A stretch of DNA of 64,000 nt from Zea mays (taxonomy: Eukaryota; Streptophyta; Magnoliopsida; Poales; Poaceae), in the NCBI RefSeq assembly GCF_902167145.1, contig NC_050097.1, positions 116,221,982-116,285,981 of the forward strand, given 5' to 3'. The position numbers were made by a program, and so were the translations under genes. Shown piece after piece: positions 22,648-34,570 of the stretch. The notes below the pieces were generated by a model. It was not told the origin of the DNA. It did not search any database and was given only the letters and a program-made list of their open reading frames with translations. Position 1 is the first letter of the stretch. Each line of letters begins with the position of its first letter.

Positions 22648-24348
22648 AGTTGTGTGCCAGCCTTGCCAGAAGAGAAGCTGCCAGATCTGAGTTAGTTATA
22701 CCCAGTCCTCTGCATGCATTGGGTAGTGAAGTTTTTCTTCACTTTGGCTAGAGCCCTGCATGTATGAGAGGTAATCGTGTAGACTCGTGTTTTGCAAAAC
22801 TCTATTTGTGTGGCCCCCTAGGGCATTTCAAAATGAATTTCGCTTGATGTTTTCCCCTCTTTTGAGTGCATATGTGATGCTTTAACGTTAGTGCTCATAA
22901 GTTGCATTTAGCATAGTTCTCAATTCAGGAGCCAAGCAATAGTCGTTATGCTTAGCCCCCGAATCTGAGTAGTCCGTGATTTGGAAAAACTCTATTCTTC
23001 CCTTATTCAAAACATTTGATTTGTTTGTGCTTATCATTGTTGAGCTTGTGTGTTTTCTTTCTTTTAAGAAAGGTTTTCTCTAAAAACATAGATCACAAAT
23101 TAGAGCTAATACCCATCTTATGCTTCCATTCTCCCCTTAACCCATCTCAAGAGAAAAGCACCTTACCCAAGAAGATACCGGGAAGCTTACCCTTGAAGCA
23201 TGGAATAAGCTACAGAGGAACCTATCCAGTCGCTCAGTCAAAAGATTTTTGGAACCAGAGACCACAAACATCAGGGTCATTGACCCCACCACTCACACGT
23301 GCCCCTCGCACGCGTGCCCACCTTCATGCGCACTACCACCGCCCCACGCCCCCTTTTGCAGCGCACTACCGCCACCCACGCCCCCTTTTGCAGCGCAACC
23401 ACCGCCATCATCGCCGGCAACAGGCCCCTTCCCCTTGTCGCACTTGCTGCCTCATGTCACCTGCTCCATCACTACCACTCCACCCCCCCCCCCTGAGCAC
23501 CCCTGCTCGCCTATAACCCCCCCACCAGCTCCCTCAACTCCCATCTCGCTCAAAGCAAAGCACACTCCAGATAAATCCCCTCTGCCAAATCGTAAGCAGC
23601 TCCATTTTTCACTCCCTCGCCCCTAAGATCACAATGCTTGGTGATTCTTGGGTTGAAGACTGTTGCACATGGTTCATAGTCTTTGGTTTCCTCCTTTGTA
23701 TGATGGTAATACTCTTTGATAGAATCCTCCAGTGGGAAGAGCAAAAAGAAAGAAAGGGTCAGTAAAAAGAAGATAGTGAAGAGAAGATAAGAAGAAGGTT
23801 CTCCCAGAATCAACCCTGTGACAGTCATCTCTCTGCAGCCTGGTCAAGCAGCAACAGCAGAAGAAGGCCCCGTAACACCCTTGTTATGAGGTACTTCAAG
23901 GAGTTCAAATCCCCAAGATCAAGAGTTCTACCTCATTCTTTTTAAGTGGGGTAGTGTTCCAGCAAGGTTCCTGCTATGGAGAAGAAAAAGAAAGCCTGTA
24001 GCAAGCTTGTGGAAGACCAGATCATTGAAGCATATAAGTTCCTGGATGAGAAGTGGTCACCCAAGTTTTGTTGATGAAGCACTAGAGGACCAATCAAAGA
24101 AGAAATCCATGTGGAAGTTCGCAAGAGGAAGGTTTGTGTGTCGGCATCGATGCTTCTTCAATAAGCTAGCTGCCAAGCGAAACCTAGAAGCCTGAAGATG
24201 ATTCTTTGAGTAGCCAGAATCAGCGTTTGCAATCAGCAACCAGATGCCCCTCAAAGGCCAAATTTTGTTGAAGCTCTATCTCCTCGAAGAGTCTGCAAAG
24301 TGAAGATATGTAGCTGAAGTAAAGCTATACCCATAACCCTTCTAAGCT
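22648..24348 (+). other. noncoding 3' interior of element A
   Basis: A C-rich stretch (about 23280-23560) has overlapping Pro/His/Ser-rich frames typical of chance ORFs. A second TTTTTAAGTGGGGTAG, like the genuine polypurine tract, occurs at 23940-23953 without an adjacent LTR or hairpin. No pol domain. Confidence 0.6.
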
Positions 24349-24368
24349 GAATCTCGAGGACGAGATTC
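24349..24368 (+). promoter_or_regulatory. AGGA-loop hairpin before the polypurine tract of A
   Basis: Arms GAATCTCG (24349-24356) and CGAGATTC (24361-24368) are perfectly complementary around AGGA (24357-24360). It ends 19 bases before the LTR. Confidence 0.7.
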
Positions 24369-24370
24369 CT

Positions 24371-24384
24371 TTTAAGTGGGGTAG
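24371..24384 (+). promoter_or_regulatory. polypurine tract of element A
   Basis: TTTAAGTGGGGTAG directly before the right LTR. The purine run AAGTGGGG has one T. Confidence 0.75.
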
Positions 24385-24387
24385 ATT

Positions 24388-27300
24388 TGTAGCATCCCAA
24401 AAATTCAAATCTTGAAATTTTCTCAAACTCGCTCTAAATTCAAAATGAATTTCAAATTTCATTTCAAAATGTTTGTTTGCGAGTTGATATCAGCAAATAA
24501 AATATAGTGGTCTATATTCTCTCCAAAATCCTCCTCAAAATATCCTACAAATATTTCCCCAGTGAACCCCATCAAATTCTTCCCAGAAATACTGCCCAGA
24601 TATTTTCCTAGTGATCCCCTTCAAGTTCTTTCCAGAAATATTGCCTAGATATTCCACCGATATATTTTTCATTTTTCAAGTCACTACAAATATTTTCTTC
24701 ATAACTTTCCTCATGCCCATACGTATACGTATGCCTCCAGTGTCATACGGTGAGCTCTACAAGCTAATTACACTCATATAAGACAAATCCATGCTAATCT
24801 CCCACTAATCCTCTCATCCTCCCACTAATCCTCTCATCCCTCCCCCTAATCCCCCCACCATGACTATAAATAGAGGGGCAAGGGCCTCCCCTCATCCCAC
24901 CCCAAGCCATTTCATGGCAACTCCCTCCCCCCCACACGCCCACTCCCACTCCACCTCCCACACAAGCACCCACTAGCACAAGGATCGTTCAGTCGTTCTT
25001 CAATCGTTCGTACCCTGTTCTTAGTTTGTTCGTTCGTTCGTCGGATCGTTCGATCATTCGTCCGATCGTTCATGGTTCGTTCGTCCGTTCGTCCGATCGT
25101 TCGATCGTTCGTCTGTTCGTTCGTCCAAATAATCTTTTTTCCTGTCGTTATGCTGCCGAAATTCCTATCGTTCGTTCGTTCGATCATTCGTTCGTTCATC
25201 GTTCGTTCATAGTTCCTATTCATCGTTCGTTCATCGTCACTATTCACCGTTCATCGTTCGTTCATACGAACTATTCACCATCACTATTCACCGTTACTAT
25301 TCATCGTTACTATTTATCGATCGTCCGATCACCCCAAATTTCAACTACTCATCCATCATGCTGTCCAGTCCATCTAAGACCAGCCAGACCCATATTCCAG
25401 TCATACGAACTCCGGCGACTGTGATTTTTATTCCAGTAGGGAACTTCCCATCTGGTCACCCATCCTAGATTTCTCCAAGTTGAGCACGCTTAACTTTGGG
25501 ATTCTTTCAAACCAGACTTCCCAAAAGAAAGGCGAACCATGTTTGTATGGATACGTCTTCAATCCTATAAAACCTGGCCCAAGATACCACAGCCCACTCG
25601 GACCAAAATACCACAACATTCCAGCTATTTGGGTCCCGCCTCACTGCTGTCTGTTGTGACACAGTAGGTAGGAACAGTTTCCACCAACATAAACCTCTGC
25701 CCAAGAAAAGCCCAAAAATAATTCCTCGCAACTCGCTGAAAAATACATTTGTATTTTTGATTTTCCAAATATCTCTAAATATTCAAATTCTAGAATATTC
25801 CTTTCCTTTTCTTTTTCTCCCTATGATTATAAAATCCAAAACTCCTCCATCCAAACTCAAATTTTAGTCATTCTTGTTTCTAAAATTCTTGTCAAACTAT
25901 TCCCTATCCAACCATGTCATCCCTTAAGCATGGTTCATATTCCAGAAAACTCCCAAAATACTCTTGTCCCATATTCTGCCTATAACTCTCCTGTTCATAT
26001 TAAGTCAGACGATTCATTCGTCACTATTCTCACCAACAGTGAACTTCACTGTGCTACACCACATACACCCAGCTACCCTCTCCCACTCCACACACTCAAC
26101 ACCCTCAGCCAAGGCAAACACCCCACCCACTCAGTTACTCCGCTCTGCCGGCTACACGCATAGTGTCGCTTCGTCTCCAGTCCACCCTCCTGGTAAGCAC
26201 CTTCGCTCCACCACCAGCAGTATCTCAACACCACATGACATAGATTCTACTCACGACTCTACCCATCCATACATCGCTATTCTGACCACTATACTAAATA
26301 TTTGTTGGTATACTTGTTGGTTTGTATGTTTGTTTGTTCATGTTGCATAGTTATCGGAGCATTTGTGCTGTCTCGTGGAGGCCAGATCTGCAAGTCTACG
26401 CCAGGCAGTGGAGCTAGAAGCCAGTTCTGCGAGCTCCTCTCCCCCCTTCGTCGGATAAGCACGGCAAGCTCACTGGATCCATTGATGCATAAATTACCTA
26501 TGTTTTTCAACCACAACCCTCAGCCTGTTATTTTACGCATGATATGATTTTGAGACAAGTTATTATGGCCACCCAGCCGCTTGCCGCAATCAATCCCTGA
26601 TATATTTGTTACAAATGATTTGAGGAAAGGTGTGAGTTTTCAAAAGAAAATGATTTTCAAAATGTGTATGATGAAGGGTTTTCACCCTTATCACCTTTGA
26701 GTAGGGATGATCAAGGACTCCCTGGTTTAGGGGAGGGCCTAAGGTGATGGCTCAGCTGGTTTAGGTGTGAGCAGAAGGATTGTCCCCTCACATAAGGACC
26801 GGTTTGTCATCCTTCACTACCTGTACTCATGATAAGTACAACCACTCGAGACTGTGTGGGCAGTCACTCAATCTGAACTCGTACGGTCTAACCCTAGGGT
26901 TATGAAGGCTGGGGAGCACCGAGAGGATAAGGAGGGGGAAAGTTTTATCCGGTTTGGACATGGCGGTGGTCTGATTCCTTCCGGTATAACCGTTAAGGTT
27001 AGTACGTGTGAGGAAAGAATGAGATTCGGCATTCGGGTCTCACGACGGTGAGATCGCAGAAACCGGACTAGTGGGTAAAGTGTACACCTCTGCGCAGAGT
27101 TTGAAAACCTATTCGAATAGTCCATGTCCACAAGAATGGACGAGTCTGGTATGGTATGGCAATTAATGTTTTGTTTTCAAAAAAGGGTGCGTTTGAGAAA
27201 AATGGTTTTTAAAAGGTCCGGCGGTTGAGCCGTGAGCTATGGTGGATGGGAAGTCCAGTAGCTGTTTTTGAAAATGAAAACCAGTGGGAAACTGCTGAGG

Positions 27301-27815
27301 TACCTGGATGGTTTAGTCTAGGGGATTTTATTCTATACTGAAAAACTTCCTGCTCCTTTGGGAGAGGATGCACTTTGAAAAATACAAAATGTTTTACAAA
27401 GCAACCCTGCATAAAATATTGTTGTTTCTGCAAAATATCCTGAGCTCCACATATTCCATGCATTATATCTGATTTCCCCATTCCACGGGTGAAGGTGGGC
27501 TGCTGAGTACGTTTGTACTCACCCTTGCTTATTTGTTGTTTTTCAGAAAAGGAGATCGGGTAAGAGTTACGACTGTTCCCAACCTTGCCTGTGGCTGTTG
27601 GACCGCTGATTTGCTTCGCTGCGTATATCGGGCTGCTTCAACCCCACTCTGATGATATGTCCCGAGTTATGGACCAACTCTTAAAGTTGTTCGCCACCTT
27701 TATAGGTTTGCTCGTTTAAGCAGATCTGAAACTATCTGATGTATAAATGTATTTACTAGCCTCCTGGGACTAGTAATTGTATCACATTTGAGTCCCAAAG
27801 GATTGGGGCGCTTCA
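24388..27815 (+). repeat. 3' LTR of element A
   Basis: 3428 bases, TGTAGCATCC to GGCGCTTCA, matching 9643-13104. Contains the TATAAATA box at 24865-24872 and the CGTTCG array at 24993-25330. Confidence 0.9.
24993..25330. repeat. CGTTCG/CGATCGTTC array in 3' LTR of A
   Basis: Same array as 10273-10600 with different unit numbers, for example an extra CGTTCGTTCAT block near 25195. This is what slippage in a simple repeat would give. Confidence 0.8.
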
Positions 27816-27820
27816 GGCGC
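27816..27820 (+). repeat. target-site duplication, right of element A
   Basis: GGCGC, paired with GGCGT at 9638-9642. Confidence 0.85.
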
Positions 27821-28216
27821 CCACGTTGGCAAAGCTAGCCTTTATCTTTTCCACGTAGCCCGATGATTTTTCAAAGCATCTTTCTTTGGACGCGCGAAGT
27901 TCTTCAACTGTTTTTTCTAAATAGTTCTTCCAATATTCACTGATGTCTCGGTTAGCTTCGGCAAGACCGCACTTTTCTCTGGCTTCGGCCAATTGTTTCC
28001 GAAGGTCTTCGATCTCATTCTTTTGGATCTCAGCTTGAGCCTTGAAGCTGGCTTCATCTTCTTTCACTTTGTTCACCAATGAATCAAGATTTTGTCTTTT
28101 TCAAGACCTTCGTTCCTTAGTTCGATTACCTCTGAACGAAGGTTGTTCAGAGCTATTGTATATCCTTCATCTTCAATATTTTTCTGTGCCCTAAGGGCAT
28201 TGCTAAGAATTAAGCC
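27816..28216 (-). pseudogene. antisense gene of T, coiled-coil exon
   Basis: Directly follows the first putative intron and ends at the insertion site of A. It encodes a long charged helix (KNEIEDLRKQLAEAREK, EKTVEELRASKERC) with heptad character. A one-base frameshift near 28090 separates the first ~42 residues (GLILSNALRAQKN onward) from the rest. The frame continues at 9637. Confidence 0.7.
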
Positions 28217-28291
28217 CTGCAAGAGGGAGATAGAATTAAGTATAAACCAATAAAATATTTTGTTTTCAAAATACTAAATTAGCCTTTATAC
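28217..28291 (-). other. putative intron in the antisense gene (first)
   Basis: 75 bases, AT-rich, beginning GTATAAAGGC and ending in the pyrimidine-rich CTCCCTCTTGCAG on the minus strand. It splits AATAGCATAAAG from GGCTTAATTC in phase 0 and keeps the coding frame open. Confidence 0.6.
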
Positions 28292-29086
28292 CTTTATGCT
28301 ATTATACGCCAAACTGTCAGCTAGTTCATCTTTTGATAATATTGAAAGGCCATCTTCTAGCTTCGGGAATCCGATGCTTCTACCTATCTCCCGCATACGG
28401 ATATCTCTTTATTATCCGGGAGACAGTACAAAAAATCTTCTTCCCCACTGCCATTAAACACTAACGCCCCCTTCGGGTATTTCAATTTTTGAGCATAGTG
28501 TTGTGCTTCCCATTTTTCTTCTTGAGAAAGTCCCTTTCCCGAAGCATGGCGAATGATGTAATCAAGGATCTCTTTTAAAGCTTCGGCAGCAGGAGTTGCA
28601 ACCTTTTCAGACGAAATTTGCTCTGTGGCCTTTTCTTCGGTTGCCTTCTCTTTAATTTCGGCAGCCTCTATCTCAGCGGGCTCTAAAAGCCCAGCCTCGG
28701 TTTTAGCTTCAATTATTGTAGCTTCGACTTCTGCTTGTTTCGTTTTAGCTTTGAGTTGTGCCTTAGAAGCTTTGGCAATTTTTCTGGAAGGAGCAGGGTT
28801 CAAGGTTTTTGTTGTTTCTAATACAACATCTAGTACATTTGCCATCCTCCTCCTCTTAGGAGTTGTGGCAGAACTTTTTTGTGTCTTCGGCATTGTTGCT
28901 TCTGTTGAAGGGCTTAAAATCTCTAGCATCTTTGCTACTTCTTCAGTTTTTGACTTTTCAGCCTTATCTTTATCAACCTTCATTTCACCTAGCTCAACCG
29001 AAGGTGCCTTCGGCATTATAGCCTGCTCCTCAGTCCTCTGCACGGGAGGAATAGTTTCTCTTATTAAAGCAGCTGAAGAGGCCTCC
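28292..29086 (-). pseudogene. antisense gene of T, Lys/Glu/Ala-rich middle part
   Basis: An open frame of over 220 codons with a basic cluster (TPKRRRMANV, possibly nuclear-localising), Ala/Glu/Lys-rich helices (KAQLKAKTKQAEVEATIIEAK) and a compact C-terminal segment (GSGEEDFLYCLPDNKEISV). A one-base frameshift near 28395 moves the frame for the last ~35 residues before the intron. On its upstream side it is cut by element C at 29086. The frame resumes at 34571. Cellular role unknown. Confidence 0.7.
29082..29086 (+). repeat. target-site duplication, left of element C
   Basis: CCTCC, identical to 34566-34570. The antisense frame of T reads through the site in phase. Confidence 0.92.
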
Positions 29087-29715
29087 TGTCACACCCGGAT
29101 TTAAGGGACAAAGCCAGGTGCATCTCATACATGCGCCAAAGAAGACAACATATATAATAACAGAGTGTATAGAGATAAATATCACAATATAATCAGAGTA
29201 CTTTATTACATAGTGGAAGTCTTACAAAATAAGAGATAAATATCGCAGGATCTAAAATCTATCCTTGGCGCCAGAAAGCTGACTGGGAGACGCCACCTAG
29301 ATCAAGTCGAATGCCTCGGTGTTAGGCGGCTCCTCTTCGACCACCTGTTCTTCTCCTGTGGGGGGTGTGAGACAGCAAGAGTGAGCTCACATACGTTCAT
29401 AGCTCAACAAGTCGTGGGGAATAATGTGGCATGAACTCACCAAAGGTGGGAGTTCGTGAAGTGTAAGGCTGATCAATGAAATAGAGGCTGAAGCTGAGCA
29501 TTGCTTTTATAAGTTGGTCAAAATTTTCTTAGCAGTTACTAAGTGTAAGTAAATACCAAACCTTAATAATAATAAATAAAGTAATAGTAAAATAATCCCA
29601 AATGCGATGCAAATGTCAAATTAAATTTAAGTTCCATAAATTAATCATGTGAGGGTCCAAGCTGCTCATGACCGTGAGCACGGCTAGTATACCAGTTTTA
29701 CACTCTGCAGAGGTT
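29087..29715 (-). repeat. inverted copy of the LTR 3' part at the left end of C
   Basis: Reverse complement of 30250-30878 and of 33937-34565, all 629 bases long with scattered substitutions. It meets the direct LTR at TCTGCAGAGGTT, against TCTGCATAGGTT at the equivalent place in the right LTR. Confidence 0.88.
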
Positions 29716-30878
29716 AATTTTGATGGGACCCAATAGGTTACCCTAGTTTTGGCTATCTTTATACCTTGTTCACCACTGAAACATTTTTGGGTAGTACCTG
29801 CTATTGCTTTATGTGGATTTGGGTATGGAGATACTTTATTCATAATTACACTTTTATTATCTTTTTATTATTACTGCTCATGTTAAGATCATTATGTTAA
29901 TGGGAACATGGAGCGACCACCCGGGAAAATAGTGCTACCACAAGGGTATAATGGGACACCCTTGGCTGATTAACTAGAAAAGCTAGTGGATGACTTCCTT
30001 ACCTGAAAGGGGCAAGGGCAGTAGGGGAGTGGTCAGTGTAGGGAGGTCCTTGGGTTGATTTTGCTGCGATGGCGGTCAGGCGAGGGATTCCTGCTCTGGA
30101 GCTTCCTATAAACTGTAGCGGGATTTCTGAAGCTAGTGGAACTTTGTAAAGGCCTCGTAGTGTTACCCTGCCTCGCCTCCTCGGTAGAGGTGTATGGGAT
30201 TGGCCATCTCTTGGCAGATGGGTAACATGACTTGTGGGTAAAGATGCGCAACCTCTGTAGAGTGTAAAACTGGTATACTAGCCGTGCTCACGGTCATGAG
30301 CAGCTCGGACCCTCACATGATTAATTTATGGAACTTAAATTTAATTTGACATTTGCATCGCATTTGGGATTATTTTACTATTACTTTATTTATTATTATT
30401 AAGGTTTGGTATTTACTTACACTTAGTAATTGCTAATAAAATTTTGACCAACTTATAAAAGCAATACTCATCTTCAGCCTCTATTTCATTGATCAGCCTT
30501 ACACTTCATGAACTCCCACCTTTGGTGAGTTCATGCCACATTATTCCCCACGACTTGTTGAGCTATGAACGTATGTGAGCTCACTCTTGCTGTCTCACAC
30601 CCCCCACAGGAGAAGAACAGGTGGTCGAAGAGGAGCCGCCTAACACCGAGGCATTCGACTTGATCTAGGTGGCGTCTCCCAGTCAGCTTTCTGGCGCCAA
30701 GGATAGATTTTAGATCCTGCGATATTTATCTCTTATTTTGTAAGACTTCCGCTATGTAATAAAGTACTCTGATTATATTGTGACATTTATCTCTATACAC
30801 TCTGTTATTATATATGTTGTCTTCTTTGGCGCATGTATGAGATGCACCCGGCTTTGTCCCTTAAATCCGGGTGTGACA
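29711..30878 (+). repeat. left direct LTR part of C
   Basis: Matches 33399-34565 almost base for base from AGGTTAATTTTG to GGGTGTGACA. The 5' portion expected for a complete LTR is missing, replaced by the inverted arm. Confidence 0.88.
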
Positions 30879-30882
30879 GAAG

Positions 30883-30893
30883 TGGTATCAGAG
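30883..30893 (+). promoter_or_regulatory. primer-binding site of element C
   Basis: TGGTATCAGAG, four bases after the LTR end, initiator-methionine type. It fixes the plus orientation of C. Confidence 0.85.
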
Positions 30894-31495
30894 GAAATGT
30901 TGACTGTAGGACAAAACCTAGATAGAAATGGACAAAACCCTTCTCTACTTACCTTCTTCAGATTCATTCTATACTTACCTTACTCTGATTCTCTCTATAC
31001 TTATCTTGATCCTGTCTCACATTCTACTGTTCTACTCTGATGATTCTTACCTTTTCTACTCTGAGACAAGATGAATTTCACACCTTGGAATCCTACATTT
31101 ATGACCTTTTAAGAGATAGAAGACCTAAGACAAAATTAAAATTATTTTCTCTATTAAAAAAATGTTGGTTGATTGTTCTGATGATTAATGCTTGATTTGC
31201 TTCTTTGATTGATTGAAATAGTATAGACGGGCATCTTAGCATGTACCACCATAAGGTAATGAATTAGCTTTAGTAGGTGACACACTTAGCTAATAAATCC
31301 CCCAAAGTAACTTGCTTCGTAATCACTGCCTTGTCTACAATTCTTTCTTTCGTACCCTATGTTTCTAACCCAGATGGGCTACCCTTATAGTGTTAGAAGA
31401 GAACACTATAGATGTGATCCTTAGTATGTCGTGGTTAAGAAATGTAAAGGCAGTTTATACACTGTGCTAAAGGAACTATAGAACTCACCAGTTCC

Positions 31496-33345
31496 AAAGG
31501 AGAAAAATTTGAATTTGGAATTGCAGTAACTACCGCCACCAAACTAGCGGCATTCTTAGTCGATGGGAAGTTTGTTGGTGACAACATCCGTGTGGTTAAG
31601 GATTTTCCGGATGTCTTTCTAGAGGAGTTACTAGGGATGCCACTAGATACATAAGTTGAATTTGTCATAATTCTCTTACCTGGAACTGCTCCTATTTCTA
31701 AATGGCCATATAGGATGTTTGTAGAAGAGTTAAAAGACCTCAAGAAGCACTTAACGGAGTTACAAGAGGCTGGGTACATTCATCCGAGTTCCTCACCTTG
31801 GAGAGCACCGATATTGTTTGTACAAAAGAAAGATGGATTGCAAGGGATGTGCGTGGATTAAAGGTCCCTTAATGGTGTCACTATGAAGAACAAGTATCCA
31901 TTACCCCGCATTGAAGATTTATTTGATCAGATGAGAGGTGCAAGGGTATTCTCGAAGATTGATCTCCGATCGGGTTATCACCAAATGAAGATTAAGCCAT
32001 CGGATATTCCTAAGACAACTTTCTCAACCCGATATGGATTATATGAGTTCACTATTATGCCGTTTGGATTAAATAATGCACCAGCTTATTTTATGAATTT
32101 GATGAATAAGGTGTTCATGGAGTATTTGGACAGATTCGTCGTAGTATTTATCGACGATATTCTTATCTATTCTAAGAGTGAAAGTGATCATGATGAACAC
32201 CTGAGATTGGTGCTACAAAAGCTAAGGGATAATCAACTCTATGCCAAGTATAGCAAATGCGAGTTCTGGATTGACGAGGTGTCATTCCTTGGACATATCA
32301 TTTCTAATGGGGGATATCAGTGGATCCTGCTAAAGTCAAGGAGATAGTGGCGTGGAGCATACCCACTACAGGACGGAGATTCGGAGTTTCTTGGGGCTTG
32401 CCGGATATTATCGGAGATTTATTGAAGGATTTTCTAAGATTGCTAAGCCATGACCTCACTTATGGAGAAGGGAAGAGAGTTTAAGTGGGACGAGAAGTGC
32501 CAAGAAAGCTTTGATCAATTAAAGAAGAGATTGATGTCGCCCCAGTGTTGGTTATGCCAGATCTACAGAAGGGATTTGACATTTATTGTGATGCATGTGG
32601 CTAAGGCTTTGGATGTGTCATGTAAGAAGGACATGTGATTGCCTACACGTCTTGTCAATTGCGGAAATATGAGTTGAACTACCCCACCCATGACTTAGAA
32701 GTGGCAGCCGTTGTGCACGCGCTTAAGATTTGGAGACATTATATTATGTGAACCAAGTGTCAAGTATACACAGATCATAAGAGTTTGAAGGATATATTCA
32801 CTCAGAAGGATCTCAACCTTAGGCAACGCCGTTGGTTGGAGCTTATTAAGGATTATGATTTGGAGATTCACTATCACCCGGGCAAGGCGAATTTGGTTGC
32901 AGATGCCTTGAGTCAAAAGGAGCACGTTTATTCAGCTGTTGTTGCCCAACTACCTGATGAGATTATTGAGGACTTCAGGAGACTTAACCTGGGGATAGTT
33001 GCTCAAACTGAAGGAGTTATTATTGATGTGGAACCTACCTTGGAACAAGAATTCCGCAGAAGGACAGATTGATGATGCTAAGATACAAGAGATTAGGGAT
33101 CTGATTACTGAAGGTCGAGGTCCGAAACTCACGGAAGATGAGCAAGGCACAGTGTAGTTCAAGGACAGGATATGTGTTCCTGAGATTGATAGCCTTCGTG
33201 AGACTATACTGAAGGAAGCCCATGACTCGGATCATTCTATTCATCCTAGGAGTACCAAGATGTATTAGGATTTGAAGCAGAAGTGTTGGTGGTATGTTTT
33301 GAAGAGAGACGTGGCTACACATGTGGCTATGTGCAAGTTGTGCCC
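31496..33345 (+). pseudogene. element C pol: RT, RNase H and the start of integrase
   Basis: Gag and most of protease are missing. RT begins near 31610 (KDFPDVF) and carries [13 protein letters not shown] and the catalytic FIDD in [11 protein letters not shown] (about 32145-32170). RNase H text (KWDEKCQESFDQLKKRL, then [17 protein letters not shown]) follows. The integrase zinc-finger region (CKLC near 33335) is cut by a jump into LTR sequence near 33346. Several stops (for example TAA near 31653, TAA near 31859) and frameshifts are present. Confidence 0.85.
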
Positions 33346-34565
33346 TTGATCACTTACTTTTTCCCAGCCATGTTCTTATTAATTATAATGATCTGCATAG
33401 GTTAATTTTGATGGGACCCAATAGGTTACCCCAGTTTTGGCTATCTTTATACCTTGTTCACCACTAAAACATTTTTGGGTAGTACCTGCTATTGCTTTAT
33501 GTGGATTTGGGTATGGAGATACTTTATTCATAATTACACTTTTATTATCTTTTTATTATTACTGCTCATGTTAAGATCATTATGTTAATGGGAACATGGA
33601 GCGACCACCCGGGAAAACAGTGCTACCACAAAGGTATAATGGGACGCCCTTGGCTGATTAACTAGAAAAGCTAGTGGATGACTTCCTTACCTGAAAGGGG
33701 CAAGGGCAGTAGGGGAGTGGTCAGTGTAGGGAGGTCCTTGGGTTGATTTTGCTGCGATGGCGGTCAGGCGAGGGATTCCTGCACTGGAGCTTCCTATAAA
33801 CTGTAGCGGGATTTATGAAGCTAGTGGAACTTTGTAAAGGCCTCGTAGTGTTACCCTGCCTCGCCTCGTCGCTAGAGGTGTATGGGATTGGCCATCTCTT
33901 GGCAGATGGGTAACATGACTTGTGGGTAAAGATGTGCAACCTCTGCAGAGTGTAAAACTGGTATACTAGCCGTGCTCACGGTCATGAGCAGCTCGGACCC
34001 TCACATGATTAATTTATGGAACTTAAATTTAATTTGACATTTGCATCACATTTGGGATTATTTTACTATTACTTTATTTATTATTATTAAGGTTTGGTAT
34101 TTACTTACACTTAGTAATTGCTAATAAAATTTTGACCAACTTATAAAAGCAATGCTCAGCTTCAGCCTCTATTTCATTGATCAGCTTTACACTTCATGAA
34201 CTCCCACCTTTGTGAGTTCATGCCACATTATTCCCCATGACTTGTTGAGCTATGAACATATGTGAGCTCACTCTTGCTGTCTCACACCCCCCACAGGAGA
34301 AGAACAGGTGGTCGAAGAGGAGCCGCCTAACACCGAGGCATTTGACTTGATCTAGGTGGCGTCTCCCAGTCAGCTTTCTAGCGCCAAGGATAGATTTTAG
34401 ATCCTGCGATATTTATCTCTTATTTTGTAAGACTTCCGCTATGTAATAAAGTACTCTAATTATATTGTGACATTTATCTCTATACACTCTGTTATTATAT
34501 ATGTTGTCTTCTTTGGCGCATGTATGAGATGCACCCGGCTTTGTCCCTTAAATCCGGGTGTGACA
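33346..34565 (+). repeat. right LTR part of C
   Basis: Ends GGGTGTGACA at 34565. Bases 33399-34565 match the left direct LTR. The 50 or so bases before are LTR-like by comparison with B. The true U3 start and the rest of integrase are deleted. Confidence 0.8.
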
Positions 34566-34570
34566 CCTCC
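34566..34570 (+). repeat. target-site duplication, right of element C
   Basis: CCTCC, identical to 29082-29086. Confidence 0.92.

Larger units (their letters stand above)
9643..27815 (+). mobile_element. A: long-LTR Tekay/Del-like element without pol, containing element B
   Basis: LTRs at 9643-13104 and 24388-27815 begin TGTAGCATCC and end GGGGCGCTTCA. The primer-binding site follows at 13107, and a hairpin plus polypurine tract precede the right LTR. Without B the interior is only about 3.0 kb and holds one broken ORF with a coiled-coil look, no protease, RT or integrase. It is thus a non-autonomous element, inserted in the antisense gene of T. Confidence 0.9.
29087..34565 (+). mobile_element. 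C: rearranged Ty3/gypsy (Tekay/Del-like) element with U5 ends at both termini
   Basis: Layout: an inverted copy of the last 629 bases of the LTR (29087-29715), a direct LTR part (29711-30878), primer-binding site, a defective pol (31496-33345) and a second direct LTR part (to 34565). The left end TGTCACACCCGG is the reverse complement of the right end. The CCTCC duplication is perfect, and the host reading frame is restored if C and one copy are ignored, so this form integrated as one unit. Its LTR is distantly related to that of B. Confidence 0.85.

Noticed and set aside
23016..23626. Pro/His-rich ORFs in the interior of A
   Set aside because: Overlapping frames in a C-rich stretch. No start context, domain or conservation evidence.
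23940..23953. Second polypurine tract marking another LTR inside A
   Set aside because: No LTR start (TGT...) or hairpin follows. It is probably a duplicated or degenerate copy of the tract at 24371.
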